Source of the DNA: Streptomyces sp. NBC_01451
Lineage (GTDB): Bacteria; Actinomycetota; Actinomycetes; Streptomycetales; Streptomycetaceae
DNA: 64,000 nucleotides
Direction: 5' to 3'
NCBI RefSeq assembly: GCF_036227485.1
Contig: NZ_CP109479.1
Location: 1,178,001-1,242,000, forward strand
How positions within the stretch are numbered: the first letter of the stretch is position 1; each line of letters starts with the position of its first letter. A program made the translations under genes and the position numbers. Below the pieces are notes generated by a model. It was not told the DNA's origin, searched no databases, and saw nothing but the letters and a program-made list of their open reading frames with translations. This document shows positions 56,172 through 64,000 of the stretch, in pieces.

Positions 56172-56642
56172 CGATGCGAGTGCCGAGCGTCCTCGGCATG
56201 CCCCACGACCTGCTCCTGTGGAACCGGTCGCACCGAATGCGGGGCACCGGGTGTCCCGAGCCGACGGTCGTACGGTCCCGGCAGGAACGCCGCGGAAGGC
56301 GGCACCGGTATCGAGTACGGGCCCGCGATCCGTCGGCGAAGCCGATGCCGCCCCGGCTGCTGCACTCTGCGCTCCGGACGGATCAGCGGCATGCCGTCGG
56401 TCGACGCCTCCACCGCCGCCGTACGGGAGCACACCCGGCAGGGCCGCCGCATCGCCGCCGGTGAGCGGTGACGGGCGCGAGAAGCACGGTTGCCGCGCAC
56501 CGCCGCTGAGCTTCACCGACTGTGCGAGCCCCGTGCCCTGCGCAACGACGTGCGGGCCGCCTCTGCGACCACCGCAGCCGGGACGAGATCGACCGGTGGA
56601 ATGCCCGGGCCCACAGACCTCGGCGGCACGCGCCCCTCCGCC

Positions 56643-57104
56643 TCAGTCGACCTCGACCGTGATCTCGGGCGGCATCCGCAGGGTGTTGTGCACGGTGCAG
56701 TGGTCGACCACCGCGCGCAGGGCCTCCTGCCGCGCATGGCTCAACCGGACGGGCAGCAGGATCCGCAGGCGGACAGCCGCGACCCGGGCGGGCCGGTCGT
56801 CCGCCATGTCGTACTCGGTCCTGACCTGCAGCTGGTCGTAGGGCAGCTGGTGCCGCTGCAGGAACCGGCCCGCGTAGTAGGCGACGCAGGTGGCGAGCGA
56901 GACGACGAACAGCTCGACTGGGGTGGGTCCGTCGTCGTCGCCGCCGGCCTCGACGGGCTGGTCGACGGTGAGTTCGTGTCCCCGTACGAAGACCGCGTAC
57001 GCCTGGTCCGCGACGTGTGTGACCTGGATCTGTCCGGGCGGCTCCGCGATGGTCTGCGCGGGGCGCGGAATCCCCGCGTCGCGGGCTGATGATTTCGTGT
57101 TCAT
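56643..57104 (-). CDS. OsmC-family peroxidase-like protein
   Basis: 153 residues of the OsmC/YhfA type. Both redox cysteines are present: C73 ('SLATCVAYYAGRFL') and C136 ('VVDHCTVHNTL'). The N-half carries 'GHELTVDQPVEAGGDDDGPTPVELFV'. These enzymes reduce organic hydroperoxides or act on thiols. AAGGAAG precedes ATG 57104. It follows the site-2 protease gene by 49 bases in the same direction and is likely the last gene of that unit. Confidence 0.92.
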   Translation of the reverse strand: MNTKSSARDAGIPRPAQTIAEPPGQIQVTHVADQAYAVFVRGHELTVDQPVEAGGDDDGPTPVELFVVSLATCVAYYAGRFLQRHQLPYDQLQVRTEYDMADDRPARVAAVRLRILLPVRLSHARQEALRAVVDHCTVHNTLRMPPEITVEVD

Positions 57105-57153
57105 CACAGCACTTCCTTCGGGTGCTCTCGGCCGTAGGGCGCGGGCCGTTCTC

Positions 57154-58293
57154 TCACGAACCCGCTCGGGTGGCCGTGGTCAGCCAGGTCAGGGCGCGAC
57201 TGACGTCGGCGGGCGTGACGATGCCGACCAACCGTCCGCCGTCGATGATCAGGACTCGGCGGTCCCTGCTCGTCTCCAGACGGGGCAGCAGGTCCACGAC
57301 CGGCTCGTCCGATGCGGCCGTCGCGACGTCGGCGAGCGGACGCAGAACCTCGCCGATCTTGGTGGTGGCGCGGGCCTGGAGCGGAACCTGGTCGACGAGT
57401 GCGACGGTGACCAGTCCGGCGGCCGTGCCGTCCGGGGCCAGGACGGGGAAGGCGGAGTGACGGTAGTGCCCGAAGGGGCCTTCCGCCAGGAAGCGGGAAA
57501 CGGTCGCCGTAGCGGGGACGGTGGCCAGGTCACGGGTCATCACGCGGCTGACGGGGATATCGTCCAGCACACCGCGCACCTGTGCCTGCCGCTCCTCGGC
57601 GGTCGCGGCTGCGATCAGGAACCAGCCGATCAGCGCGGGCCACAGCCCGGACAGGTCGTCGGCGAACAGCACGGCCGCGAAGCCGGTCAGCATCATGAGC
57701 CAGCCCAGCATGCGGCCCGCGGCCGAGGCGCCGCGAGTAGCGCGGAGCCGGTCGCCGGTGCGGTGCCAGATGAACGCCCGCAGCAGCCGCCCGCCGTCCA
57801 GCGGGGCCGCGGGTACGGCGTTGAACACGGCCAGCACGACGTTGATCGCGGCCAGCCACGCGACCGCCTCGACCACCACCCCCGACACGTGCAGCATGTC
57901 CAGCCACAGGGCCAGCCCCGCGAACAGCACGCCGGCCGCCGCGCTGGTGAGCGGCCCCACCGCGGCGATGCGCAGTTCCGCACCCGGCGTGGCGGCTTCA
58001 CCGCGCAGGCGGGCGACACCGCCGAGCATCCACAAGGTGATGCCGTCGACCTCGACACCGTTGCGCCGGGCGACCACCGCGTGCGCCAGTTCGTGCGCCA
58101 GCAGCGAGGCCAGGAACACCACAGCCGTCAGCAGCGCCGGCCCCCAGTACACCCAGCCCGGACGGCCGGGATGAGCCTGGGGGAAGCGGCCGACCGCCAG
58201 CATGACGGATACCAGGCCGACGATGACCAGCACACTCCAGTGCAGACCGACGCGGACACCGGCGATCCGCCCCAGAGGCAGTGTCTCCTTCAC
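57154..58293 (-). CDS. Site-2 protease (M50) with C-terminal CBS pair
   Basis: 379 residues, about six membrane helices. Zinc motif 'HELAH' (H67, E68, H71) and the third ligand region 'NAVPAAPLDGGR' (about 157-168) are intact; a CBS pair fills about 240-365 ('VMTRDLATVPATATVSRFL', 'LIIDGGRLVGIVTPADVSRAL'). It cleaves membrane proteins within the bilayer, with CBS domains sensing adenine nucleotides. The start is GTG 58293 after GGGGAG. It belongs to a unit with the zinc-ribbon gene upstream and OsmC downstream. Confidence 0.94.
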   Translation of the reverse strand: MKETLPLGRIAGVRVGLHWSVLVIVGLVSVMLAVGRFPQAHPGRPGWVYWGPALLTAVVFLASLLAHELAHAVVARRNGVEVDGITLWMLGGVARLRGEAATPGAELRIAAVGPLTSAAAGVLFAGLALWLDMLHVSGVVVEAVAWLAAINVVLAVFNAVPAAPLDGGRLLRAFIWHRTGDRLRATRGASAAGRMLGWLMMLTGFAAVLFADDLSGLWPALIGWFLIAAATAEERQAQVRGVLDDIPVSRVMTRDLATVPATATVSRFLAEGPFGHYRHSAFPVLAPDGTAAGLVTVALVDQVPLQARATTKIGEVLRPLADVATAASDEPVVDLLPRLETSRDRRVLIIDGGRLVGIVTPADVSRALTWLTTATRAGS

Positions 58294-58332
58294 ATGACTC
58301 CCCGCCTTCCCAGGTACCGCTCTCCCCCGGAC

Positions 58333-58559
58333 TCATCCGGCGCACCGCACCTGGTCGAACACCCCGACCTCACGGCACAGCCCGCACGTGACACGCCGCG
58401 CGAGCTTCCGCTCATGACCCGGCCCCTGGCCGGCCATGCGCTCCGCCAGGCGTCCGACGACGTGGGCGTACCGCACGTGCCCCACGCACCCGCATCGGTC
58501 GCACACCTCGGCAGCCGCGGCGTCACCGTTTCCTCGGGTGCGCAGTCGTAGCGGTTCAC
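58333..58559 (-). pseudogene. Small zinc-ribbon gene with an apparent frameshift
   Basis: GTG 58559 follows GGGGAGG and opens a frame reading 'MNRYDCAPEETVTPRLP'. Near 58509 the coding signal passes to the -1 frame: 'EVCDRCGCVGHVRYAHVVG', then 'RLAERMAGQGPGHERKL', then 'VTCGLCREVGVFDQVRCAG', stop 58333. Joined, this gives a protein of about 74 residues with two CxxC pairs, a probable zinc ribbon. Codons ending in G/C dominate before the switch in the first frame and after it in the second. A one-base indel, a sequencing error or a programmed slip would explain it. Confidence 0.55.
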
Positions 58560-58622
58560 GACGCGCCTCCCCTCGTCGCGTTCCGTACCTTCATCGTCGG
58601 ACACGGCGCGGTGACCCGGGGC

Positions 58623-58636
58623 GGGCCGGTCGGCCC
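58623..58636. promoter_or_regulatory. DosR-like box upstream of the zinc-ribbon / M50 / OsmC unit
   Basis: GGGCCGGTCGGCCC, exact match, 63 bases from the GTG at 58559 on the minus strand. Confidence 0.65.
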
Positions 58637-58639
58637 CTT

Positions 58640-59188
58640 TCCCGGGGACGACCGGCCGTGAATCACCGTGGTCCGACAGGCCGGCGGCAAGGTGTCGTGG
58701 CCTGGCAGGAGCAGCCGTGTACCCGCACACGGACAACTGCCCCTACTTCTTCGGCTGTACGACTTCTTCGGGTGTGCGACGAAAACACCTTCCGGTCCCG
58801 GTGGTCGCCGTATCCGCCGTCCAGGACAAGGAACTTGAGCTGCTCCAGCCGTGCGTGGTGGTCGTGGTCGACGGAGAGGGCGAACAGACGGTGTTCCTGC
58901 GGCTGGAACACCTGACAGTAGTGGGGCGGCGGGTTCGGCGGGGCCCGCCGGCGCGGTGCGGCCGGTCACATGGGCGATGCGGGTGCTGGCCAGCCGCACC
59001 GGGCGGCCGACGAGCAGGTCACTGTCGCGGTGGACGTGGACACCTGCCGTCGGCAGCAGACCGCTGCGGTGCACGGCACAGAAGTCCAAGGTCGGCCGCT
59101 GCCTGTGCCGAGGGCCGGGCACTGCTCTCCGCAGAGCCCGGCGAACCGCGTGGACAAGGGCGGGCCGCGCACGAACGGTGCGGTCCGG
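58640..59188. other. Region without a firm gene call
   Basis: About 550 bases. A plus-strand frame from GTG 58717 includes 'VAVSAVQDKELELLQPCVVV' followed by 'DGEGEQTVFLRLEHLTVVG', with fairly coding-like codons, and a minus-strand frame near 58950-59120 has 'GVHVHRDSDLLVGRPVRLAS'. Neither has a good start or a recognisable fold. These could be decayed genes. Confidence 0.4.
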
Positions 59189-59479
59189 TCAGTCCGGGGT
59201 GTCCAGGCACTGCGCGGCCAGTTCCTTCAGCCGGGCCTTCTTCGCGTCCAGCCACCGCTCCTCGGCATACCAGCGATGCCGTGCCCGGTGCCGCCAGCGG
59301 GGCGGTTCGCGGCGTCGCCAGTCCGTCAGCGCGATCTGGGTGCAGGCGTCCTCGACCACGAGCATCATCACGTTCGGCAGCCGGAGCGCGGCCTCCACAC
59401 CCACGGTGCGCTGCGCGCACGGCAGGTCCACAACGGTCATCAGGCGCTTGTGCGACTTGCGCCAGGGAACCGTACTCAT
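59189..59479 (-). CDS. Small conserved-looking protein, unrecognised
   Basis: 96 residues beginning 'MSTVPWRKSHKRLMTVVDLP', rich in Arg and Trp toward the C-terminus ('DWRRREPPRWRHRARHRWYAEERWLDAKKARL'). GGAGGTGGTCGCC before ATG 59479 is a good ribosome site, and third-position GC supports coding. No domain recognised. A degenerate palindrome (CGGCCGAAAGGCCC, 59607-59620) lies upstream. Confidence 0.6.
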   Translation of the reverse strand: MSTVPWRKSHKRLMTVVDLPCAQRTVGVEAALRLPNVMMLVVEDACTQIALTDWRRREPPRWRHRARHRWYAEERWLDAKKARLKELAAQCLDTPD

Positions 59480-59854
59480 GGCGACCACCTCCAGGACGTC
59501 CTCCTCGGGACCCTCTCCGTGCACCGTGTCGAGGCACGACCGGGGCGTGCGGTCATCGTGCACACCCCGGCCGACGCGACGACAGGGGCCGGGTGGGTCC
59601 TCCGGGCGGCCGAAAGGCCCCTGGGTGACGACGGAGACCACGGCGGAGGCGACGGCGGAGCGGCTGTTCGTCGGACTTGGTGCCGGAAACGAGCATGGCC
59701 GCCAGGTCGGGCCGGACCACCGGACGGGTGCGGTGGGTCCGGGTGCCGGAGTCCTGCCAGGTGAGGGCGACCCGGCAACAGCCGGGTCACCCCGCCGGGC
59801 GCGGATCGCATCGCGTTCCGCAGGCTGTCGGTAGGGGCGATCCGGCTCGGAGCC

Positions 59855-59869
59855 GGGACCATCGGTCCC
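59855..59869 (+). promoter_or_regulatory. DosR-like box upstream of the STAS gene
   Basis: GGGACCATCGGTCCC: perfect 6-base arms around ATC, 87 bases before ATG 59957. It is closer to the classical GGGAC...GTCCC form than the other boxes. The rest of 59480-59956 has no gene I can support. Confidence 0.6.
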
Positions 59870-59956
59870 TGCCGCAGGCCCGTGGACGGCGGGACACTCC
59901 TTGTCGGCGTTCGCGCTACGACTGTTCCACCTCTTCGGCCGTGCTCAGGGGGCACC

Positions 59957-60463
59957 ATGACGTGGAGCGTTCCTCTTCCCCTCCGCCCGGCGGCGACATT
60001 TCTGTCCCGTCGTCGGTGGACGCTGCCGCCGCGTTCACGGACGGTGCGAGCCGCTGCCACCGACCCGGATCCCTCGCCCGTCACGGTCCGCCGCTACGCC
60101 GGGTGTCTGCTGATGGAGGTCCGGGAGGAGATCGGCCCGGCCGCCGAACCTCACCTGGGCCGCCTGCTGCACGCCGCCATCCGCCCCGGCGACACCGCCG
60201 TCCTGGTCGATCTTCGGCACACCGGCAGCCTGGGCAGCGGCGGCGTCAACGTGCTGGAACTGGCCCGGACCCTGGCCGACCGGCGCGGGATGCCGTTCGG
60301 CTTCGTCGACGACGCTCCGTCCGCACCGGCCCTGCCCGGGGAAGCACGACAGCCGACGGCCCGACCCGCCGAAGTGTCCTCGGGAGGGTTCGGCGAGGGC
60401 CGACCGCACCCAAACCACGGCCCTTCGGCCCTTCCTCCCTCTCGTCGGCGAGGGCGACCCTGA
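59957..60463 (+). CDS. STAS-domain protein
   Basis: 168 residues: Arg-rich N-terminus (about 1-40), one STAS domain (about 42-118: 'VTVRRYAGCLLMEVREEIG', 'DTAVLVDLRHTGSLGSGGVNVLELARTLADRRG') and a disordered tail. The serine-containing loop 'SLGSGG' occupies the place of the phosphorylatable serine of anti-sigma-factor antagonists. No partner kinase is adjacent. AGGGGG precedes ATG. Confidence 0.8.
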   Translation: MTWSVPLPLRPAATFLSRRRWTLPPRSRTVRAAATDPDPSPVTVRRYAGCLLMEVREEIGPAAEPHLGRLLHAAIRPGDTAVLVDLRHTGSLGSGGVNVLELARTLADRRGMPFGFVDDAPSAPALPGEARQPTARPAEVSSGGFGEGRPHPNHGPSALPPSRRRGRP

Positions 60464-60643
60464 ACAGGGAGGGACAGGACCGACGCTGACGGCGTCGCAG
60501 GGTCGAAGGCGCGCACCCGGGCGACGGCCTCGACGACAGTTCGGGGACAGGACGGACGCCGACGACCGTGGCGCCGACCAGGCACACCACATTCCGCTGC
60601 CCCAGAGCCTGTAGCGAGGCAGAGTCCGCGGAGGCGAGAACCC

Positions 60644-61633
60644 ATGTCCGTCACCATTGCCCTGGCCGGAGATGCCATGCTGGGCCGGGGTGTCGGCGAG
60701 ATGCTGGCACACCGGACGCCGCATCCCCTGTTCTCCCCTGCGGTGCACAAGGTCGTCGCGTCCGCGGACCTGTTCCTGCTGAACCTCGAATGCTGCGTCT
60801 CCGACCGCGGCACCCGCGTCGACGTGCCGGGCAGGACCTTCTTCTTCCGCGCCCCGCCCCGCGCCGCCGACGTGCTGGCCGACCTCGGCGTGGACGCGGT
60901 CTTCCTGGCCAACAACCACACCCTCGACTATGGCCCCACCGCCCTCCTGGACACCCGCGCACACCTGGCCCGGGCGGGTATCCGCTCCGTCGGTGCCGCG
61001 GCAACGATCGAGGAGGCCCGCGCTCCGCTGATCCTGCAGTCCGGCGGGCTGCGCATCGGGATCGTCGCCGCCACCGACCATCCCGCCGAGTTCGCCGCAA
61101 GCCCCGCCCGGCCCGGCGTGGCCCACGCCGACCTGTGGCACGAGGACGTGCCCGACTGGCTCACCGGGACCATACGCACGCTGGCCCACGCCACGGACGT
61201 CGTCCTGGTCAGCATGCACTGGGGCCCCACGATGACCGCCCGCCCCGTTCCCCACGTACTCCATGCCGCACCCGCCCTCACCGACGCCGGAGCCGACCTC
61301 GTCGTCGGCCACTCCGCGCACGTCTTCCACGGCTTCACCCGCCATGTCCTGTTCGACCTGGGCGACCTCATCAACGACTACGCCGTCCACCCGGCCCTGC
61401 GCAACGACCTGGGCCTGCTCTGGCTGATCACCCTGAACGAGTACGGCCCCCGGCACACCGAGGCGATCCCGATCGCCCTGGACTACTGCCACACCCGCCT
61501 CGCCGACCGGTCCGAGTACGCCTGGATCGCCGACCGGCTCACCCGCGCCTGCGCCGAACTGGGCACCCACGTCACCGACGAGGGCGACCGCCTGACCGTC
61601 GGCTGGCCCCGCCGGGCCCCACGGGCACGCTGA
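60644..61633 (+). CDS. CapA-family (poly-gamma-glutamate synthesis-like) phosphoesterase
   Basis: 329 residues, no signal peptide. The calcineurin-like CapA pattern is complete: 'ALAGDAMLGRGVGE', 'LNLECCVSDRG', 'VFLANNHTLDYG', 'VLVSMHWGP' and 'LVVGHSAHVFHGF'. Metal-binding Asp, Glu, Asn and His residues are in place. Actual substrates of such proteins are uncertain. GGAGGCGAG precedes ATG 60644. Confidence 0.9.
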   Translation: MSVTIALAGDAMLGRGVGEMLAHRTPHPLFSPAVHKVVASADLFLLNLECCVSDRGTRVDVPGRTFFFRAPPRAADVLADLGVDAVFLANNHTLDYGPTALLDTRAHLARAGIRSVGAAATIEEARAPLILQSGGLRIGIVAATDHPAEFAASPARPGVAHADLWHEDVPDWLTGTIRTLAHATDVVLVSMHWGPTMTARPVPHVLHAAPALTDAGADLVVGHSAHVFHGFTRHVLFDLGDLINDYAVHPALRNDLGLLWLITLNEYGPRHTEAIPIALDYCHTRLADRSEYAWIADRLTRACAELGTHVTDEGDRLTVGWPRRAPRAR

Positions 61634-61774
61634 CCGTCCCGGCACCGCGGTCGGCGGCACATCGGCCAGGCATGTCGGGCCCCCGTGACACTATTTTTCA
61701 CACACGCGTTCGTGCGCTCGCGGAGCCGTTCGGGCATTCTGGAAGGTACAGGGCGCCCTTCCGGAGGTTGCGGG

Positions 61775-63514
61775 ATGACAGACGATCCGCTGGAGCGACG
61801 GAGGCGCGGACCGGCAGATCCGCAGCTGCGACTGGACGACGCGCTGGAGGGCCTGCGGGCTCCGGTGACTCTGGCAGGGGCCACGAGGGATCGGGTGCGC
61901 ACCCTGCTCGACGCGGTGCTCGCGATCGGTTCCCATCTGGATCTGGATGTGGTGCTGCGGCGCATCACCGAGTCCGCCGTGAGCCTGGTGGACGCCGAGT
62001 ACGGGGCGCTGGGCGTACTGGACGAGGAGCGGCGGATCCGTCGGTTCATCACGGTCGGCATGAACGAGGAGACCGTCCGCGCGATCGGCCACTATCCCGA
62101 GGGCCGGGGAATCCTCGGGCTGCTGATCCGCGAGCCCGAGCCGCTTCGGCTGGCCGACCTGGGAGCGCATTCCGAATCGGTGGGGTTCCCCGCCGGTCAT
62201 CCGCCCATGACCAGCTTCCTCGGGGCCCCGATCCAGGTGCGCGGGCGTGTCTTCGGCAACCTGTATCTGACCAACAAACGCGGCAGAGCGGATTTCGACG
62301 CGGACGACGAGGCCGTGCTGCGCACTCTGGCAGTCGCAGCCGGCGTGGCGATCGAGAAGGCCCGGCTGTACGACGACGCGCGCCGCCGCGAGCGGTGGCT
62401 GACCGCGAGCAGTGAACTCACCCGCGGTCTGCTGTCGGGCACCGACCCTGACCGGGTGCTGCACCAGATCGCCGCCACCGTCCGCGGGCTGGCCGGGGCG
62501 GACCTGGTGACGCTGGCGGTGCCGTTCAACGGCGGCGACGACCTGGTGATCGAGGCCGCCGACGGAGAGGGCGCACCGGAGGTGCTCGGGCTGGTGCTGT
62601 CGGCCACCACGCTGGCCGCGAAGGTCTACCGTTCCAACCAGACAGTCACCAGCAACGCGCTGTCCGACGAACCGCAGGCCGGCGGCGGCTCCGCGGGACT
62701 GGTCGCGCTCGGCGCCGGGTTCCTCCTCCCGCTGGGCACCCGTGAGCACGTACGCGGGGTCCTGCAGGTCGCCCACCTGCCCGGCGGGCAGGAGTTCCCC
62801 GACTCGACCATGGCCATGATCAGCGGGTTCGCCGACCAGGCCGCGCTGGCGCTGGAGATCGCCGAGCACCGGCGCGAGGCCGAGCAACTCCTGGTGCTGA
62901 CCGACCGCGACCGCATCGCCCGTGACCTGCACGATCTGGCCATCCAACAGCTGTTCGCCTCCGGACTGACGCTGAACTCGGTGGTCGGCCGACTGGCCGA
63001 CCGGCCCGAGATGGCCGCGCGCCTGCAGCGCGTGGTCGACGACCTCGACGACACCATCAAGACCGTGCGGTCCACGATCTACGCGCTGCGCGAGCGCGAC
63101 CGCTCCGGCGGGCGCCGCGGGCTGCGTTCCCAGTTGGTGGCCGAGATCGACCAGGCCGTCGACGCGCTCGGGTTCGCGCCCGCCCTGCGCATGACCGGGC
63201 TGCTGGACACCGACGTGCCCGCCGAGTATGCCGAGCACCTGCTGGCGGTGCTGCGCGAGGCGCTGTCGAACGCCGCCCGGCACGCCCACGCCACCGCCGT
63301 CGAGGTCGGCGCCGCCGTGGACGGCTGCCGGCTGCGACTGCGCGTGGCGGACAACGGGGGCGGCATCGACCCGACCGTCACCCGCCGCAGTGGCCTGGAC
63401 AACCTCCGTCGGCGCGCCACCGACCTCGGCGGCACCCTCGACCTGGCTCCGAACCGGCCCAGCGGAACCATCCTGGACTGGACCGTTCCCCTCCCCTCCC
63501 CAACGCATCGGTGA
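61775..63514 (+). CDS. DevS/DosT-like sensor histidine kinase (two GAF domains)
   Basis: 579 residues, soluble. GAF-A (about 42-195) contains 'SVGFPAGHPPM' with H142 at the place where DevS-type sensors carry a haem-ligating histidine. GAF-B spans about 222-365. The HisKA_3 domain has H386 in 'DRDRIARDLHDLAIQQLF', and the HATPase includes 'EALSNAARHA' and 'DNGGG...GLDNL'. In mycobacteria and S. coelicolor such kinases sense O2/NO/CO or redox state and drive the DosR/OsdR regulon. CCGGAGG lies 7 bases before ATG 61775. No response regulator follows within the window. Confidence 0.92.
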   Translation: MTDDPLERRRRGPADPQLRLDDALEGLRAPVTLAGATRDRVRTLLDAVLAIGSHLDLDVVLRRITESAVSLVDAEYGALGVLDEERRIRRFITVGMNEETVRAIGHYPEGRGILGLLIREPEPLRLADLGAHSESVGFPAGHPPMTSFLGAPIQVRGRVFGNLYLTNKRGRADFDADDEAVLRTLAVAAGVAIEKARLYDDARRRERWLTASSELTRGLLSGTDPDRVLHQIAATVRGLAGADLVTLAVPFNGGDDLVIEAADGEGAPEVLGLVLSATTLAAKVYRSNQTVTSNALSDEPQAGGGSAGLVALGAGFLLPLGTREHVRGVLQVAHLPGGQEFPDSTMAMISGFADQAALALEIAEHRREAEQLLVLTDRDRIARDLHDLAIQQLFASGLTLNSVVGRLADRPEMAARLQRVVDDLDDTIKTVRSTIYALRERDRSGGRRGLRSQLVAEIDQAVDALGFAPALRMTGLLDTDVPAEYAEHLLAVLREALSNAARHAHATAVEVGAAVDGCRLRLRVADNGGGIDPTVTRRSGLDNLRRRATDLGGTLDLAPNRPSGTILDWTVPLPSPTHR

Positions 63515-63599
63515 CGTCCCCCACCCCACCACCCGGCCAAGAGAGACGCTCCGGGGCGAACGCCGTAGACACGGCGGGCCCGGGGCGGCGCCGGACCTG

Positions 63600-63743
63600 T
63601 CACCCGCTGTTCAGGACGAAGGGCAGCGAGGTGTCCGTCCCGGCGATCTCGATGAGGCGGTCGTCCTTCGCGACGAGATCGGCGATGAAGGCGTCCTCGT
63701 CTCTCGTTCCGGCCCCCTCGGCGATTGCCCCACCGGGTATATG
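63600..63743 (-). pseudogene. C-terminal gene fragment, unrecognised
   Basis: A minus-strand frame reads 'GGAIAEGAGTRDEDAFIADL', then 'VAKDDRLIEIAGTDTSLPFV', then 'LNSG' and a stop at 63600, with strongly G/C-ending codons but no start codon. It looks like the tail of a lost gene between the kinase and thioredoxin genes. Confidence 0.3.
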
Positions 63744-63760
63744 AGACGAGGCCGGACACC

Positions 63761-64000
63761 ATGGCGACCGGTGCGCCGACCAAGGACAACCTCAAGGAGT
63801 CCGTCAGCGGTTCGGACAGCACGCCGATCGGCTCCTGGGCAGCCTGGTGCGGACCCTGCCGGATGTTCGGCCCGTCCTGGAGAATGCCGCCGGCCGCCGC
63901 CCCGACCTCGTCTTCGGCAAGGTCGACACCGAGGCACAGCCCGAACCCGCCGGGGCCCTGCGGATCTCGTCCCTCCCCACGCTCATGGCGGTCCACGACC
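63761..64000 (+). pseudogene. Thioredoxin gene with a frameshift, cut by the window edge
   Basis: From ATG 63761 the frame gives 'MATGAPTKDNLKESVSGSD', then 'IGSWAAWCGPCRMFG' with the WCGPC active site. Immediately after (about 63869-63873) the thioredoxin sequence continues in another frame: 'PVLENAAGRRPDLVFGKVDT', then 'EAQPEPAGALRISSLPTLM', including the cis-proline. One missing C in a C-run would account for it. The segment just before WCGPC ('SDSTPIGSWAAWC') is also atypical, so real decay is possible. The gene continues beyond the window. Confidence 0.7.

Overview
The window is very high in GC, with strongly GC-biased third codon positions, frequent GTG/TTG starts and overlapping operons. 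It carries actinomycete-specific families: a conservon (cvnABCD), DUF4916, Acg-like nitroreductase, DUF1918/DUF1876 and tandem universal stress proteins. All of this points to a Streptomyces or very close relative. It reads as chromosomal sequence; I see no insertion sequence, phage or CRISPR array. One tRNA gene, tRNA-Pro(GGG), is present.

Layout, 1-31 kb (ordinary accessory metabolism). 1-3.4 kb: minus-strand operon of an XRE-cupin regulator, an M24-fold protein and the E1 alpha/beta subunits of a 2-oxoacid dehydrogenase (E1 beta runs off the left edge). 3.5-8.9 kb: a NarL-type histidine kinase and response regulator bracketing a small exported protein and an ABC ATPase/FtsX permease pair. 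9-12 kb: a DUF4916 protein, a 51-residue Arg/Pro-rich peptide gene ending in a perfect hairpin, and an ABC half-transporter. 12-17.3 kb: pyruvate carboxylase and another ABC half-transporter. 17.6-20.7 kb: a GH43-like protein, tRNA-Pro, and a split transketolase pair behind a textbook SoxR promoter. 20.7-24.4 kb: YjbR-like protein, LysR regulator, and kbl-tdh (threonine to glycine). 24.7-26.6 kb: DUF2264 protein. 26.6-30.8 kb: a conservon with an added GAF-domain gene.

Layout, 31-64 kb (a stress/dormancy island). This half resembles the DosR/OsdR-type hypoxia-dormancy gene sets known from mycobacteria and Streptomyces coelicolor. It holds three universal stress proteins plus one decayed copy, an Acg-like nitroreductase, DUF1918 and DUF1876 proteins, and a CBS-BON protein. 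It also has a flavodoxin-domain protein, a beta-CASP metallo-beta-lactamase, an OsmC protein, a site-2 protease with CBS domains, a STAS protein, a CapA-like protein, a two-GAF DevS-like histidine kinase and a thioredoxin. Embedded in it is a complete nine-gene V/A-type ATPase operon (35.9-43.6 kb) and a large deacetylase-glycosyltransferase-acyltransferase fusion (45.2-48.6 kb).

What ties the island together is a recurring palindrome, GGGCCGNNCGGCCC and close variants. It lies about 35-145 bp upstream of many of these genes and I did not notice it between genes of the first 31 kb. The longest version is a perfect 24-bp palindrome in the divergent promoter between the V/A-ATPase operon and the CBS-BON gene. 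The straightforward model is a DosR/OsdR-like regulon in which a rotary ATPase is switched on together with stress and redox genes. Several members are decaying (frameshifted universal stress protein, zinc-ribbon gene and thioredoxin), so the island is in flux. All functional statements rest on reading the translated sequence; no database search was run.
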